A stretch of 64,000 nt of DNA from Allofrancisella inopinata (GCF_012222965.1 NZ_CP038241.1:868001-932000); one strand, 5' to 3'. Positions 1 to 10,521 are shown, counted from the first letter of the stretch. The notes: generated by a model not told the origin, from the letters alone. Made by a program: numbers and translations.

Positions 1-1
1 A

Positions 2-316
2 AAGGTTGCTAAACCAAAACCTATAGTTACACCTCCAGAATTAGAGAAAATAATGAACGCTAAAAAAACAAAACTACAAACTTACCCTATAAATACCTTT
101 TCTTTTAAAGGTATGGTTTATCAAGATAAAAACATATGGGGAGTGGTTGAAAATACTAGAGAACCTGCAAAACCTCTATACATCAAAAAAGGTGAGCTAA
201 TAGGCCCAGATTATGGAGAGGTTGAGGATATTACAAAAGAAGGTGTTTTAATAAGCCAATGGTATAAAGATATGCAAAATAGGGTTTGGAAAAAAACACA
301 AGTAGTTATACATTAA
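2..316 (+). CDS. pilP: Type IV pilus lipoprotein PilP, C-terminal part (5' end outside window)
   Basis: The reading frame is open from the first bases of the window, so the start lies upstream and about 104 C-terminal residues are visible. The segment FSFKGMVYQDKNIWGVVE followed by the GELIGPDYGEVEDITKEGV stretch is the small beta-sandwich (homology region) of PilP, the inner-membrane lipoprotein that links the PilN/PilO complex to the secretin PilQ. The stop is 18 bp before the pilQ start, which fits the usual pilMNOPQ operon order. An internal ATG at position 53 is not a likely start because coding sequence continues upstream of it. Confidence 0.85.
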   Translation, partial: KVAKPKPIVTPPELEKIMNAKKTKLQTYPINTFSFKGMVYQDKNIWGVVENTREPAKPLYIKKGELIGPDYGEVEDITKEGVLISQWYKDMQNRVWKKTQVVIH

Positions 317-334
317 TTTAATTAAGGTTAGAGG

Positions 335-2071
335 ATGTTTTTGGGTAAAAAGGAGCTACTGACGATATTAATTACACTAGTAAGTGTTGTAGGATTTAGT
401 ACAACATTTGCTGATACTGATATTGCTAAAAAGGATATAGTAACTGCAGCAGGGAAGGCTAGTGAAGATAATGTAAAAATTGTTGGTAGAGAAGAAAGTA
501 AACAAATATTAAGTAGACACCACATTAAAGACCTTGAGTTTCATAGAAGTTTAAATGGAGGCGCAGTTTTTAGCGTAGCTTTTGAGGAGAATGTGGGGAA
601 TTTCTCTGATTATAAAACTAAGCTTTCTAGAGATGGGTATACTCTTACAATAACTTTTAAAAATACTTCTATTTCTGATAAATGGATTAGTAATATTGAT
701 ACAAGAGTTTTTAATACCATAGTTGATATCATAAAGGTACGTAATGAAAATAATGATGTAGTTTTTATAATTCACTCACTTGATAGAATAGCTCTTACTG
801 ATTTTAAAGAAGGTAATAGCTTTACTTTTAAAATAGATAGACGTAAAAGTAGAATTGAGAATTTTAACATAAATGAGTCTATATCACTTTCATTTCAAGA
901 TGCTCCAGTGCAAACGGTTCTTCAAGTATTATCTGAATTTGCTGGTTTAAACCTTGTAGTAAGTAGTAGTGTAAGAGGAAATATCTCTATTGATTTAAAA
1001 AATGTACCTTGGAACGAGGTGATGAATATAGTTTTAGTTAGTAAAGGTTTAGCTACTAAAAAGATGGATAGTATCTTGTATGTTGCCACAGCTTCAGAGA
1101 TAGCAGCTCAAGAGCAGCTTGAATTACAAACTAAACGATCATTAGAGAATAATGCTACTTTAGTAACTGAGTTTATATCTTTAAACTATACTACAGCTCA
1201 AGCTGCACAGACAGTTGTAACATCTATGGCTAAACAAAATGGTGGTATTATGTCACCACGTGGTAGTATCACCTCTGATGTACGTACTAATACTTTGATA
1301 GTAACTGATACTGAAGAGAAGATTCCTCAGATTAAGAAAGTTGTTAATGAGATAGATATTCCAAACGATCAGGTTTTAATTGAGTCACGAATAGTAGAAG
1401 TTAATAGGGATACTTCATTAGAACTTGGATTTAACTATGGTCTTACTGATACTACTGGTGGAGCAGTTAATATAGGTTTAGATACTTTTAAAATGCCAAA
1501 GGATGCTTTAGGAGCAACTGCTGAACTTGCATACACTGTTTTTGGAGGTATGAAACTAACTATAGAGATTCAAGCATTAGAGTCTGAATCTTTATTAAAT
1601 CAAGTGGCTTCTCCTCACTTAATTGTCGCTAATAATGAAACAGCATTTATTAAGCAAGGGGAGCAGGTACCATATAAACAAACCACAGCATCAGGAGCAG
1701 CAGCTATTTCGTTTCAGGAGGCAGTTTTAGAGCTAAAAGTAACTCCACAGATAGCACCAGATGGTAATCTCATTTTAGAAATTGTAGTAACAAAAAACTC
1801 AGTTATTCCTAATTCTGAAGATCAAGAGTTACCACCTCGTATCGCCACAAGAGAAATAACCACAAAGATTATGACTAAAGATGGACAAACTATAGTCATA
1901 GGGGGGATTTATGAAACTAAGCAAGATGAAGTTCGTACTAAAATACCTCTTTTGGGAGATATTCCGTATCTTGGGTATTTATTTAGCTATACAAATATAA
2001 AAAATAATGATAGAGAACTTCTGATCTTTATAACGCCAAAAATATTAGAAACAAAAATAGAAAGGCAATAA
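335..2071 (+). CDS. pilQ: Type IV pilus secretin PilQ
   Basis: Outer-membrane secretin through which the type IV pilus is extruded. The 578 residues start with a signal peptide (hydrophobic to about residue 22, likely cleavage after FADTD-adjacent Ala26). There follow a poorly conserved AMIN-like region (about 65-170), an STN/secretin short domain (about 183-250, LSFQDAPVQTVLQVLSEFAG), an N1-type domain with SDVRTNTLIVTDT (about 278-355) and the C-terminal secretin pore (about 400-575) with IPLLGDIPYLGYLF and ITPKILE. It lies directly after pilP. The gene is full length and shows no frameshift, so pilus export is probably functional. Confidence 0.95.
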   Translation: MFLGKKELLTILITLVSVVGFSTTFADTDIAKKDIVTAAGKASEDNVKIVGREESKQILSRHHIKDLEFHRSLNGGAVFSVAFEENVGNFSDYKTKLSRDGYTLTITFKNTSISDKWISNIDTRVFNTIVDIIKVRNENNDVVFIIHSLDRIALTDFKEGNSFTFKIDRRKSRIENFNINESISLSFQDAPVQTVLQVLSEFAGLNLVVSSSVRGNISIDLKNVPWNEVMNIVLVSKGLATKKMDSILYVATASEIAAQEQLELQTKRSLENNATLVTEFISLNYTTAQAAQTVVTSMAKQNGGIMSPRGSITSDVRTNTLIVTDTEEKIPQIKKVVNEIDIPNDQVLIESRIVEVNRDTSLELGFNYGLTDTTGGAVNIGLDTFKMPKDALGATAELAYTVFGGMKLTIEIQALESESLLNQVASPHLIVANNETAFIKQGEQVPYKQTTASGAAAISFQEAVLELKVTPQIAPDGNLILEIVVTKNSVIPNSEDQELPPRIATREITTKIMTKDGQTIVIGGIYETKQDEVRTKIPLLGDIPYLGYLFSYTNIKNNDRELLIFITPKILETKIERQ

Positions 2072-2103
2072 ATAAAGATAATGGTTGAAAAAAACAAAAG
2101 CTT

Positions 2104-2135
2104 TAGGTATCTTATTTACCTATAATTTATTATTT
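2104..2135 (+). terminator. Possible weak terminator after pilQ
   Basis: A 6-bp inverted repeat (TAGGTA at 2104-2109, TACCTA at 2117-2122, 7-nt loop) is followed by a T-rich stretch, 33 bp after the pilQ stop. The stem is short and AT-rich, so termination may be inefficient. Confidence 0.3.
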
Positions 2136-2195
2136 AAAGGGGTGATTAGTACTAACTATCACAGTGTATAATTAACTTATAATTTTGAGTCAAAA

Positions 2196-2726
2196 ATGAT
2201 AAGAACAAAAAATATATTCTTAATAGGTCCAGTCGGTGCTGGTAAATCTACTATAGGTAAACAATTAGCAAAAGAATTAAAATTAGAGTTTATTGATTCT
2301 GATGAAACTATAGAAAGAAAGTGTGGAGTAGATATCAACTGGATATTTGATCTAGAAGGTGAGGATGGTTTTCGTAATCGTGAAAGAGACGTTATAGCAG
2401 AAATTTTATCGGAAAAGCAAAATATTGTTTTAGCTACGGGTGGAGGAGCTATATTAGACCCTGATACTAGATCATTATTATCATCTCGTGGAAAGGTAGT
2501 TTACCTTGAAGCAACTATAGAGCAACAGTTAGAAAGAACAGCTAAAGACACTAAAAGGCCTCTTTTAAGAGTAGATGATAAAAAGCCAGTGTTAGAAAAG
2601 CTTATGGAAGAAAGAGAGCCATTATATAGAAGTATAGCTGACGTTGTAGTTGAAACAAATGGTGCAACAGTTAAAAATATAGTTAACAAAATATCTACAT
2701 TTTTGGTAGAAGAATCAATATTGTGA
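2196..2726 (+). CDS. aroK: Shikimate kinase I
   Basis: Phosphorylates shikimate to shikimate 3-phosphate with ATP in the shikimate pathway (cytoplasm). The 176 residues match family length. Visible motifs are the Walker A loop GPVGAGKST (residues 11-19), the shikimate-binding DSDETIERK segment near residue 35, FRNRE, and the ATGGGAI motif near residue 81. The stop codon overlaps the GTG start of aroB by 4 bp, so the two are translationally coupled, which is the common aroK-aroB arrangement in gammaproteobacteria. Confidence 0.95.
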   Translation: MIRTKNIFLIGPVGAGKSTIGKQLAKELKLEFIDSDETIERKCGVDINWIFDLEGEDGFRNRERDVIAEILSEKQNIVLATGGGAILDPDTRSLLSSRGKVVYLEATIEQQLERTAKDTKRPLLRVDDKKPVLEKLMEEREPLYRSIADVVVETNGATVKNIVNKISTFLVEESIL

Positions 2727-3796
2727 TCGATAAATTACAAGTAAATCCTACAACTAGTGATAGCTACAATATACTAATAGATTCTTCTCTAGATTTTTCT
2801 AATATTCATTCTTTTATAACTAATAAACAAGTTTTAGTAGTTACAAATACAACGATCCAGAAATTATATCTTGATGTTTTATTAGATGGTATAAAAACTA
2901 TAGCAACGAAAGTTAAAACCTGTATTTTAGAGGATGGGGAGCAGTATAAATCTCAACAAAGTTTAGATCAAATTTTAAGTTCGCTACTGACGTATAAATT
3001 TACTCGAGCATCTACAGTTCTTATAGCATTAGGAGGAGGTGTAGTAGGAGATATCACAGGATTTGCAGCAGCCATATACCAAAGAGGAGTAGATTTTATA
3101 CAAATCCCAACAACTTTACTATCTCAAGTTGACTCGTCTGTGGGAGGTAAGACTGCTATAAATCATCCTTTAGGTAAAAACATGATAGGAGCTTTCTATC
3201 AACCTAAAGTAGTTTATACTTCAATAGAGTTTTATAAAACCTTGCCTGAGCACGAATATTTTTCAGGTATGGCAGAGGTTGTAAAATATGGTTTTATTTC
3301 TAAAGATTTTTATACTTGGCTAAAATCTAACAGACAAAAAGTTCTACAAAAAGATACTGTGACTCTTGTAGAAATGCTAAAGAAAAGTTGCCAAATAAAA
3401 GCGCAAGTTGTTGCCGAAGATGAAAAAGAGCTAAGTGGAGCAAGAGTGATACTAAACTTTGGTCATACTTTTGGTCATGCAATAGAAAAATGTCAAAATT
3501 ATCAAGGCTTAAAACATGGTGAAGCAGTTGGCGTTGGTATGGCACAAGCTATAGATTTCTCACGTTATCTAGGTATGATTGATTGTCAAAAAGCTAAAAA
3601 AGCTAAAGATTTTATAACCAGTTTTGGTATATCTATAGAATTTCCTAAAAATATAAGCAAAAACGAGTATCTAGATGCTATGTTGGTTGATAAAAAAAAC
3701 AGTAATGGACAACTTAAGTTTATTTTACTTAATGAAGCAGGAGATTTAGAAATAGTAGTTAAATCTCAAAAAGAACTAGGAACGTTTTTAAGTTAG
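2723..3796 (+). CDS. aroB: 3-dehydroquinate synthase
   Basis: Converts DAHP to 3-dehydroquinate, the second step of the shikimate pathway, using NAD+ and a divalent metal. The 357 residues are normal length. Visible are the NAD-binding GGGVVGD, the [21 protein letters not shown] active-site region, [10 protein letters not shown], and the metal ligands in [10 protein letters not shown] and [10 protein letters not shown]. The GTG start overlaps the end of aroK. The 3' end overlaps by 4 bp the end of the convergent gene on the other strand. No damX-like gene follows, unlike in enterobacteria. Confidence 0.95.
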   Translation: MIDKLQVNPTTSDSYNILIDSSLDFSNIHSFITNKQVLVVTNTTIQKLYLDVLLDGIKTIATKVKTCILEDGEQYKSQQSLDQILSSLLTYKFTRASTVLIALGGGVVGDITGFAAAIYQRGVDFIQIPTTLLSQVDSSVGGKTAINHPLGKNMIGAFYQPKVVYTSIEFYKTLPEHEYFSGMAEVVKYGFISKDFYTWLKSNRQKVLQKDTVTLVEMLKKSCQIKAQVVAEDEKELSGARVILNFGHTFGHAIEKCQNYQGLKHGEAVGVGMAQAIDFSRYLGMIDCQKAKKAKDFITSFGISIEFPKNISKNEYLDAMLVDKKNSNGQLKFILLNEAGDLEIVVKSQKELGTFLS

Positions 3797-4176
3797 CTTT
3801 TATTCTCTGCTAAATTTTTAGTAGCTTTTCTAAGTTCATTTCTGTAGTAATCTAGATTTTTAGCTGATTCTTCTTTTAGAGTTTTAATTTGTTGTGTCAA
3901 GAAGGTAATTTGATTTTCTAAACTTTCTTTTAAATCTGATATTCTTTGTTTTGACTGTTCTTGGATAAAGTCACAATATGATTTTGCATCCTTAGTCAAT
4001 CTTTCAGCTGTTTCCCTGCGTACACTCTCTTTAACTAAAGCAGAATAAAGCTTTTTAATTTTTATTTCGTTGTCAGGCTCATTTAACAGAGTTGACCATT
4101 CATCAGAAACATTGCTAAATAAGTCTAATTCATCGATTTGCTCAAGTATTTTAATTGCACTTTGACTAATTGCCAT
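3793..4176 (-). CDS. Hypothetical coiled-coil protein
   Basis: I do not recognise the family. The 127-residue protein is hydrophilic, with no signal peptide or membrane segment. The C-terminal half (about 55-125) is rich in Lys, Glu, Gln and Leu with heptad-like spacing, which predicts a long coiled coil. The N-terminal half is acidic ([18 protein letters not shown]). It is convergent with aroB and overlaps it by 4 bp. It could be a small cytoplasmic scaffold, but no function can be assigned. Confidence 0.6.
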   Translation of the reverse strand: MAISQSAIKILEQIDELDLFSNVSDEWSTLLNEPDNEIKIKKLYSALVKESVRRETAERLTKDAKSYCDFIQEQSKQRISDLKESLENQITFLTQQIKTLKEESAKNLDYYRNELRKATKNLAENKS

Positions 4177-4382
4177 TAGATTTGGATCCTTATTATTTCA
4201 TGAAAATATGTTAGAAAAGACGTTAATAATCTGAAAATTATTAAAGTTTGTTAGAGATAATACAAAAATATTAGCGTAATTAAAAGAGCAATTTTAAAAT
4301 AATTTGACTACTGCTCTTGGTAGGGAAGATTCTATAGTATAAACTTAACCAAATCTATTATAATATCAACCACTTTCTGAAA

Positions 4383-4670
4383 ATGCTAATAAAAAACGAT
4401 AACCAAATATTTAGCTCTATAAATAAAATAAAATATTCTGCACGTCGAGGTATGTTAGAGCTGGATATTATGCTAGCACCATACTTAGATAATTGTTATA
4501 TGAACGAGGGTGTGGCAAGTAAAAAATTGTTTGTTGAGTTTTTAACTAGCGAAGATTGTGATATGTTTGACTGGTTATTTAAAGGTGTCAAACCTCCAGA
4601 AAAATTTCAGAAGCTAGTTAATAAGATAATTCAAGAGAAAAAGAAGTTTAATGAACAAAACTTAAAGTAG
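4383..4670 (+). CDS. sdhE: SdhE/Sdh5-type FAD assembly factor
   Basis: Small protein (95 aa) of the SdhE (YgfY, DUF339) family, which promotes covalent flavinylation of succinate dehydrogenase and fumarate reductase. The hallmark RRGMLELD motif is at about residues 22-29, and the five-helix family pattern with the late DMFDWLFKGVKPP segment is clear. It ends 14 bp before putA and is likely cotranscribed with it. The pairing with a large FAD-dependent proline dehydrogenase rather than with sdh genes is notable, although PutA normally binds FAD non-covalently. Confidence 0.85.
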   Translation: MLIKNDNQIFSSINKIKYSARRGMLELDIMLAPYLDNCYMNEGVASKKLFVEFLTSEDCDMFDWLFKGVKPPEKFQKLVNKIIQEKKKFNEQNLK

Positions 4671-4684
4671 AGGAATGTTTTCAT

Positions 4685-7600
4685 ATGAATAAATTATTAA
4701 GTCACACAGGTAACTATCCTGTTTCTAGAGAAATAATGCATATATCTAACTTTTGGTTGATAGACGAAAAACAAGCTGTAACCGAGTTAGTTAAAAAGGC
4801 TGAAATGTCAAGTGTTCAAAAAGCTAAAGTTCGAGAAGCTGCTTATGATTTAGTAGCCAAAGTTAGAAAAAATAGGCTTAAAAAATCTGGTATAGATGCT
4901 TTCATGATTGAATATGATTTATCTTCAGAAGAAGGTATTGTACTTATGTGTTTAGCTGAAGCACTACTAAGAGTTCCAGATACTTACACTATAGATTTGT
5001 TAATCAAAGATAAACTTACAAGTGTTGCTTGGAAAGAGCATGTTGGTATGGAAAAGCATTTGTTTGTTAACGCAGCAACTTGGAGTTTGATACTTACAGG
5101 TAAAATTTTAAAAGATACTAAAAAATCTTTTCGTAGGGTGTTTCAAAATTTTGTTAAAAAAACTAGTGAGCCTGTAATTCGTCAAGCTATGAAACAAGCT
5201 ATGAAGATAGTTGGTAAACAGTATGTTCTTGGGGAAACAATAGAGGAAGCTTTAAAAATTTCTCAAATTAAGGTTGAAAAGGGTTATACCTACTCATTTG
5301 ATATGCTTGGTGAAGCTGCTATGACTATGGAAGATGCTCAATATTACTATCAGCAATATTTATATGCTATTGATCAATTAGCAAAATATGCTAAATATGA
5401 AGAAATTAAGAAAAATCCTGGTATTTCAGTAAAATTATCTGCTTTACATCCGCGTTACGAAGTAGCTAAGCATGAGAGAGTTCATACTGAGCTTTATCCA
5501 AAGCTACTTAAACTTACAGAACTAGCTAAAAAATACAATGTAGGTATGAATATTGATGCAGAAGAAACAGAACGGTTACAAATATCATTAGAGCTGGTTG
5601 AAAGGCTAGCTCATGAGCCTTCATTAGAGGGCTTTAACGGTATCGGTATTGTAGTGCAAGCCTACCAAAAACGTGCTCCGTATGTACTGGATTATTTAGC
5701 TAGTTTAGCTAAGAAAACTAATAGGAGATTTATGGTTAGGCTTGTGAAAGGAGCATACTGGGATGCTGAGATTAAACATGCACAAGAGCAAAGTTTAGAA
5801 GGTTATCCAGTATTTACACGTAAATATCATACAGATGTGTCTTATCAAGCATGTGTTAAACAGCTTTTTGAAAACCATAAGTATATTTATCCACAATTTG
5901 CGACACACAACGCTCAAACTGTAGCTATAGTTTTAGAGTTGTCTAACGGCAATAAAGACTATGAGTTTCAGTGTTTACATGGTATGGGTGACGCTTTATA
6001 TGACAATATTGTTGGTCATGTAGAATACCAAGATATTCCTTGTAGAATATATGCACCAGTTGGTGGGCATAAGCATTTATTAGCTTATTTAGTAAGAAGG
6101 CTACTTGAAAATGGTGCAAATAGCTCCTTTGTAAATAGGATTGTAGATGAAAATTTGCCTATAGAAGAGTTGATAGAGGATCCGGTTAAAAAAGCTATAA
6201 ATCATGGCTGTGGACAGCATCCAAATATCCCATATCCAAAAGATATTGTAGCTCCTAGACTTAATTCAAAAGGTTATAATATTAATGATTTTGCAGTGTT
6301 AGATAATATATATAAAGAAATTGAAAAATATAATTCTAAAAACTCTTATAAAGCTAAACCAATAGTGTCAGGTATAAAAGAGTTAGATGATAATTATGAG
6401 GACGTTATAAACCCGAACACTAATGAAGCTATAGGATACGTAATAAATGCTGATGCAAAAATTGCTAAAAAGGCGCTTAAAAATGCTAATGAAGTTTTTG
6501 AGCAGTGGAACGATACACCAGCTTCCCAAAGGGCTGTCATTTTAGAAAAATTCGCTCATTTATTAGAGAAAAATGTCAATGAGTTTATAGCTATAGCTAT
6601 GATTGAAGCTGGAAAAACTCTAAGTAATGCTATAGATGAAGTTAGAGAAGCGGTTGATTTTTGTCGTTATTATGCAGCCCAAGCTAGAGAGGAGTTTAGT
6701 GGCGCAATTCAGCTACCAGCATTATCGGAAAACCTAAAGCAAATTGAGTTTAGTGGTAGAGGTCCTATGGTTTGTATAAGTCCTTGGAATTTCCCACTAG
6801 CTATTTTTTTAGGGCAAATTACAGCTTGTTTAGCAGCTGGTAATACTGTGGTGGCAAAACCTGCTGAACAAACACCTATAATTGCCTATAAGGCTATTAA
6901 ACTTTTGTTTAAAGCTGGACTGCCTAAAAAAGTTTTACAATTTGTACCAGGTGCTGGTGAGATGGTTGGTAGCGCTTTGGTTAAAAGTCCTATTTGTAAA
7001 GGAGTTATTTTTACAGGCTCAACTGAAGTAGCAGCTATTATAAACCAAACTTTAGCAAGTAAAGACAGCGAGATAGTACCTTTTATAGCGGAAACTGGTG
7101 GTCAAAATGCTATGATTGTTGATTCATCATCTTTACCCGAGCAGGTTACTGCAGATGTTATTAAGTCAGCTTTTGATAGTGCTGGCCAAAGATGCTCTGC
7201 TTTGCGTGTATTATGTCTACAGGAGGATATAGCTGATAACTATATAAAAATGATAGTTGGAGCTATGAAAGAACTTAAGGTTGGTGACTCTAAATATATA
7301 GATACAGACGTTGGTCCAGTTATAGACAAAGAAGCTGCTGATAGCCTTAATGCATATATTGAAGAGAAAAAGTCTAAATTTAAGTTAGTATACCAATTAC
7401 CAACCAACGAAAATACTCAAAAAGGCACATTTGTAATGCCAGTAGCTTTTGAGGTAAATAAACTATCAGATTTAGGTAGAGAACAGTTTGGTCCTGTTTT
7501 ACACATCCTTAGATTTAAGGCAAATCAACTTTCTCAACTTATAAAAGACATTAATTCTACAGGGTATGGTCTAACAGCAGGCGTACATAGTAGGATAAAC

Positions 7601-8749
7601 GAAGTTATGAACTATGTTAAAAACCATATTAAAGCTGGTAATGTTTACGTTAATAGAAATATAGTTGGTGCTATTGTAGGGGTGCAACCATTTGGCGGTC
7701 AAGGAAAATCAGGTACAGGTCCTAAAGCAGGCGGACCTTTTTATATGCATAGGCTAGCAAATGAAAAATTATCTGGTGTAGGAGCTATTGAAGAAGTTTA
7801 TAACCCTGAAAAAATAGCTACAGATGAGAAGCTAACTAGCAAGTATATAAAAAATAGGCACACCATTACTAGTATCGTCAATGGAGATGCTCCTCGTAAA
7901 AATAGCTTTAATGATTTAAAAGACACCAATGGTACGACAATCGGTAAAGTTTTCCAGGCAACAGTAGATGTTGTAGATAAAGCGATTGAGATTGCTTATT
8001 CTGAAGCTGACCAGTGGAATAATATAAATGCTGAAATAAGAGCAGATTTTATAGAGAAGTTCTTGAGTTTATTGGAGAAAGAACGTTATATGATTGCTGC
8101 TAGTTTGGTAACTGAATCAAAAATATCAGTAGAAGAGGCCCACATTCAAATAGATAAAACTATTCAACAAGTAGCATATTATTGTTTACAAGCTAAAAAA
8201 GAGCTTGCTCATCCTAAGCGGTTACCAGGGCCTACTGGTGAGATTGATGAGCTAAGCTTAAAAGGACGTGGTGTTGTTGTAAGCATGTGCTCAAGTGATG
8301 ATGCTCTTATAAGGTTTGTAGGTCAGGCTACTGCTGCTATGCTTGCTGGTAATACTGTAATAGCAAAACCGGCGTATACAGGAAGTCTTACAGCCTATAA
8401 TGTTGTTAAATTAATGTTAAAAATAGGTATAAGTCCGAAAGTTATACAATTAGTTTTATCAGATACAGAAGAAGTAACTTCAGCATTATTATTTAATAGT
8501 AAAGTATCACTAGTAGCTTTTTCTGGTAGTGTATCTGCCGTAAAACAAGTTCATCAAGCTTTGGCACTGCGTAGAGGAGCAATTATACCTTTTGTAGCTG
8601 AAAGTGTTACTAAAAATGGCAGATGTACTAAGCTTGCTATAGAAACAGCGTCGCCACTTTATTTACGTAGGTTTGTGGTAGAAAAAACTGTAAGTGTTGA
8701 TACTACAGCTTCAGGCGGTAATGCATCTTTAATGAGTTTAGAGGAATAA
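4685..8749 (+). CDS. putA: Bifunctional proline dehydrogenase / P5C dehydrogenase PutA
   Basis: Oxidises proline to pyrroline-5-carboxylate (FAD, electrons to the quinone pool) and then to glutamate (NAD+). The 1354-residue protein has the PRODH barrel (about 180-480; VRLVKGAYWDAEIKHAQ, QFATHNAQTVA, FQCLHGMGD) and then the P5C dehydrogenase domain (about 560-1010; ISPWNFPLAIF, the Glu in FIAETGGQNA, the catalytic Cys in SAGQRCSALR). A second, divergent ALDH-like domain (about 1060-1300) has SMCSSDD where the active domain reads SPWNFP, so it is probably structural. The N-terminus lacks the ribbon-helix-helix DNA-binding domain of E. coli PutA, so no autorepressor role is expected. Confidence 0.95.
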   Translation: MNKLLSHTGNYPVSREIMHISNFWLIDEKQAVTELVKKAEMSSVQKAKVREAAYDLVAKVRKNRLKKSGIDAFMIEYDLSSEEGIVLMCLAEALLRVPDTYTIDLLIKDKLTSVAWKEHVGMEKHLFVNAATWSLILTGKILKDTKKSFRRVFQNFVKKTSEPVIRQAMKQAMKIVGKQYVLGETIEEALKISQIKVEKGYTYSFDMLGEAAMTMEDAQYYYQQYLYAIDQLAKYAKYEEIKKNPGISVKLSALHPRYEVAKHERVHTELYPKLLKLTELAKKYNVGMNIDAEETERLQISLELVERLAHEPSLEGFNGIGIVVQAYQKRAPYVLDYLASLAKKTNRRFMVRLVKGAYWDAEIKHAQEQSLEGYPVFTRKYHTDVSYQACVKQLFENHKYIYPQFATHNAQTVAIVLELSNGNKDYEFQCLHGMGDALYDNIVGHVEYQDIPCRIYAPVGGHKHLLAYLVRRLLENGANSSFVNRIVDENLPIEELIEDPVKKAINHGCGQHPNIPYPKDIVAPRLNSKGYNINDFAVLDNIYKEIEKYNSKNSYKAKPIVSGIKELDDNYEDVINPNTNEAIGYVINADAKIAKKALKNANEVFEQWNDTPASQRAVILEKFAHLLEKNVNEFIAIAMIEAGKTLSNAIDEVREAVDFCRYYAAQAREEFSGAIQLPALSENLKQIEFSGRGPMVCISPWNFPLAIFLGQITACLAAGNTVVAKPAEQTPIIAYKAIKLLFKAGLPKKVLQFVPGAGEMVGSALVKSPICKGVIFTGSTEVAAIINQTLASKDSEIVPFIAETGGQNAMIVDSSSLPEQVTADVIKSAFDSAGQRCSALRVLCLQEDIADNYIKMIVGAMKELKVGDSKYIDTDVGPVIDKEAADSLNAYIEEKKSKFKLVYQLPTNENTQKGTFVMPVAFEVNKLSDLGREQFGPVLHILRFKANQLSQLIKDINSTGYGLTAGVHSRINEVMNYVKNHIKAGNVYVNRNIVGAIVGVQPFGGQGKSGTGPKAGGPFYMHRLANEKLSGVGAIEEVYNPEKIATDEKLTSKYIKNRHTITSIVNGDAPRKNSFNDLKDTNGTTIGKVFQATVDVVDKAIEIAYSEADQWNNINAEIRADFIEKFLSLLEKERYMIAASLVTESKISVEEAHIQIDKTIQQVAYYCLQAKKELAHPKRLPGPTGEIDELSLKGRGVVVSMCSSDDALIRFVGQATAAMLAGNTVIAKPAYTGSLTAYNVVKLMLKIGISPKVIQLVLSDTEEVTSALLFNSKVSLVAFSGSVSAVKQVHQALALRRGAIIPFVAESVTKNGRCTKLAIETASPLYLRRFVVEKTVSVDTTASGGNASLMSLEE

Positions 8750-8855
8750 AATTTATTGTAAACTAAAAAAAATAGTGCTAAGTTTAATTTTATAATACTT
8801 ATTTATTTGAGCATTGAGTTGGTGGTAAATCTAAACTTAATAATAAGGAAGTGAT

Positions 8856-10367
8856 ATGAAGATTGATGCTGATAGTTCTAAAAAGATGTCGTTGGTGAGT
8901 GCTGTTTTGATAGGTGCAACTAGTATGGTTGGCTCAGGTTGGCTGTTTAGTGCTCAGTTGACTGTGAAAAATGCTGGTAATTGGGCTTTTTTAGCATGGG
9001 TGTTAGCAGCAGGTATTGTATTGTTAATAGCATTGTGCTTAAGCAAAGTTGTTTCAATGTACCCTGTGCGAGGCGCTACGACCAGGTCTAGCGCTATTTC
9101 TCACAACAGTATCTTCGCCATGCCATTTGCATTTGCAAACTGGTTTGGAATCGTTGTAGTTATTTCTACCGAAGCATTAGCTACTACTCAATATCTTGCT
9201 GGAGTAAAGAGTATGACCTGGCTTATGACAGATAATGCACTTACCTTTCCAGGAGAGCTTTTTGCTTTATTTATTCTAGCATTATATCTATTAGTTAATT
9301 TTTATGGAGTTAAACTCTTATCTAAAGTTAATAATGCTATTACAGTTTTTAAGATGTTTGTACCAGTTCTTATTGTAATAATATTTATAATATATGCTGT
9401 TACACATAGCAATGAGCATCTTAGTATGTTTTCTTCAGAGATTCCTAACAATAGCAATTATGGATTTTCTAACGCTTTAACTGCTATTGTTGCAGGTGGT
9501 TTGATATATTCTTTTAATGGTTTTCAAACAGTAGTAGCTTATGCCAGTGAAGTTAAGAATCCTAGTAGAAACGTACCTCTAGCTATTATAATAGCATTAA
9601 TTCTGGTATTGGCTTTATATACAGCTTTACAGTACGCTTTTATGCAAGCAGTGCCACATGCTTATTTGGTAGAAAAAGGCGGTTGGTCAGGTTTAGATTT
9701 TGAGTCGCCATTGTTGCAGTTGGCTACTATGTTGGGGTTAGGTTATATAGCTTTTTTATTGATCGCTGATAGTATTTTAAGCCCATCTGCGACAGGTTAT
9801 AGCTATCTAGGGGCATCTTCTAGGATGCTTTATGCGATGTCTTCTGAAGGGCAAATGCCGAGATACTTTGCAAAAATAACTCCAAAAGTTAATGTCTCTA
9901 GAAGATCATTGCTTGCTAATTTTTGCTTATCAGCAATATTTTTATTATTTTCAGAGAATTGGGCGGGCTTAATGATAATTGTAACAGGCCTTCATATAAT
10001 AGGTTATATGGCTGCCCCAATTAGTATGGGCGCTTTAGCACCACGTACACGATTATTTGGTCTTGTAGTGTTTGTACTTTTGACTTTACTTTTAAATACC
10101 ATTGAGGTTCAAACAAATATTAATATGAGTATAGTATTAGTAATATTAATGGCTCTATATGGAAGTATTGAATACAAAAGAGTAGGTTTTAAAAAATTGG
10201 CATATCTAATTCTTCCATTTATAATATTTTTAGCTATTGTTGCACCGCTTGATAACTATCTATTAGAAGGTTTTATTGGAGCTATATTTTATTGGATAGT
10301 AACAGACAAACGTTATGTGACTTTTTGTAAAACAACTGCTAATGAGAAAAACATTATTGTTGATTAA
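8856..10367 (+). CDS. APC-superfamily amino acid permease
   Basis: A 503-residue polytopic membrane protein with about 12-14 hydrophobic segments and the first-helix signature GATSMVGSGWLF typical of the amino acid-polyamine-organocation superfamily. A conserved AYASEVKNPSRNVP loop follows helix 6. It lies 106 bp after putA and has its own ribosome site (AAGGAAG before the ATG). Import of proline or another amino acid feeding PutA is an attractive inference from position only; the substrate cannot be read from the sequence. Confidence 0.8.
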   Translation: MKIDADSSKKMSLVSAVLIGATSMVGSGWLFSAQLTVKNAGNWAFLAWVLAAGIVLLIALCLSKVVSMYPVRGATTRSSAISHNSIFAMPFAFANWFGIVVVISTEALATTQYLAGVKSMTWLMTDNALTFPGELFALFILALYLLVNFYGVKLLSKVNNAITVFKMFVPVLIVIIFIIYAVTHSNEHLSMFSSEIPNNSNYGFSNALTAIVAGGLIYSFNGFQTVVAYASEVKNPSRNVPLAIIIALILVLALYTALQYAFMQAVPHAYLVEKGGWSGLDFESPLLQLATMLGLGYIAFLLIADSILSPSATGYSYLGASSRMLYAMSSEGQMPRYFAKITPKVNVSRRSLLANFCLSAIFLLFSENWAGLMIIVTGLHIIGYMAAPISMGALAPRTRLFGLVVFVLLTLLLNTIEVQTNINMSIVLVILMALYGSIEYKRVGFKKLAYLILPFIIFLAIVAPLDNYLLEGFIGAIFYWIVTDKRYVTFCKTTANEKNIIVD

Positions 10368-10443
10368 TATAAGTTAATTTGCCATAAAGTACTATATTAT
10401 TAACCATGTTGTTGATATTTATAAGCATTTTGTTTTATAACAG

Positions 10444-10521
10444 TATTATACCATATCAAAGGATTAAATTAGTCATACACTCCTTTGTGATAAATGTACC
10501 AATTTATGTTGGTATTGGTAT
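10444..10521 (-). repeat. Short mobile repeat (ATACC-ended element), copy A
   Basis: A 78-bp copy of a repeat whose best-defined end is the 15-mer ATACCAATACCAACA (here read on the minus strand from 10521 to 10507). Its minus-strand sequence matches the first 60 or so bases of the longer copy at 17017-17180 almost base for base, including ATAAATTGGTACATTTATCA and CAAAGGAG. The far end carries a degenerate ATACC. It occupies much of the 234-bp gap between the two transporter genes. Confidence 0.7.

Noticed and set aside
4277-4322. AGAGCA...TGCTCT inverted repeat upstream of sdhE as a riboswitch or terminator
   Set aside because: The stem is only 6-7 bp with a long AT-rich loop and no known riboswitch features.
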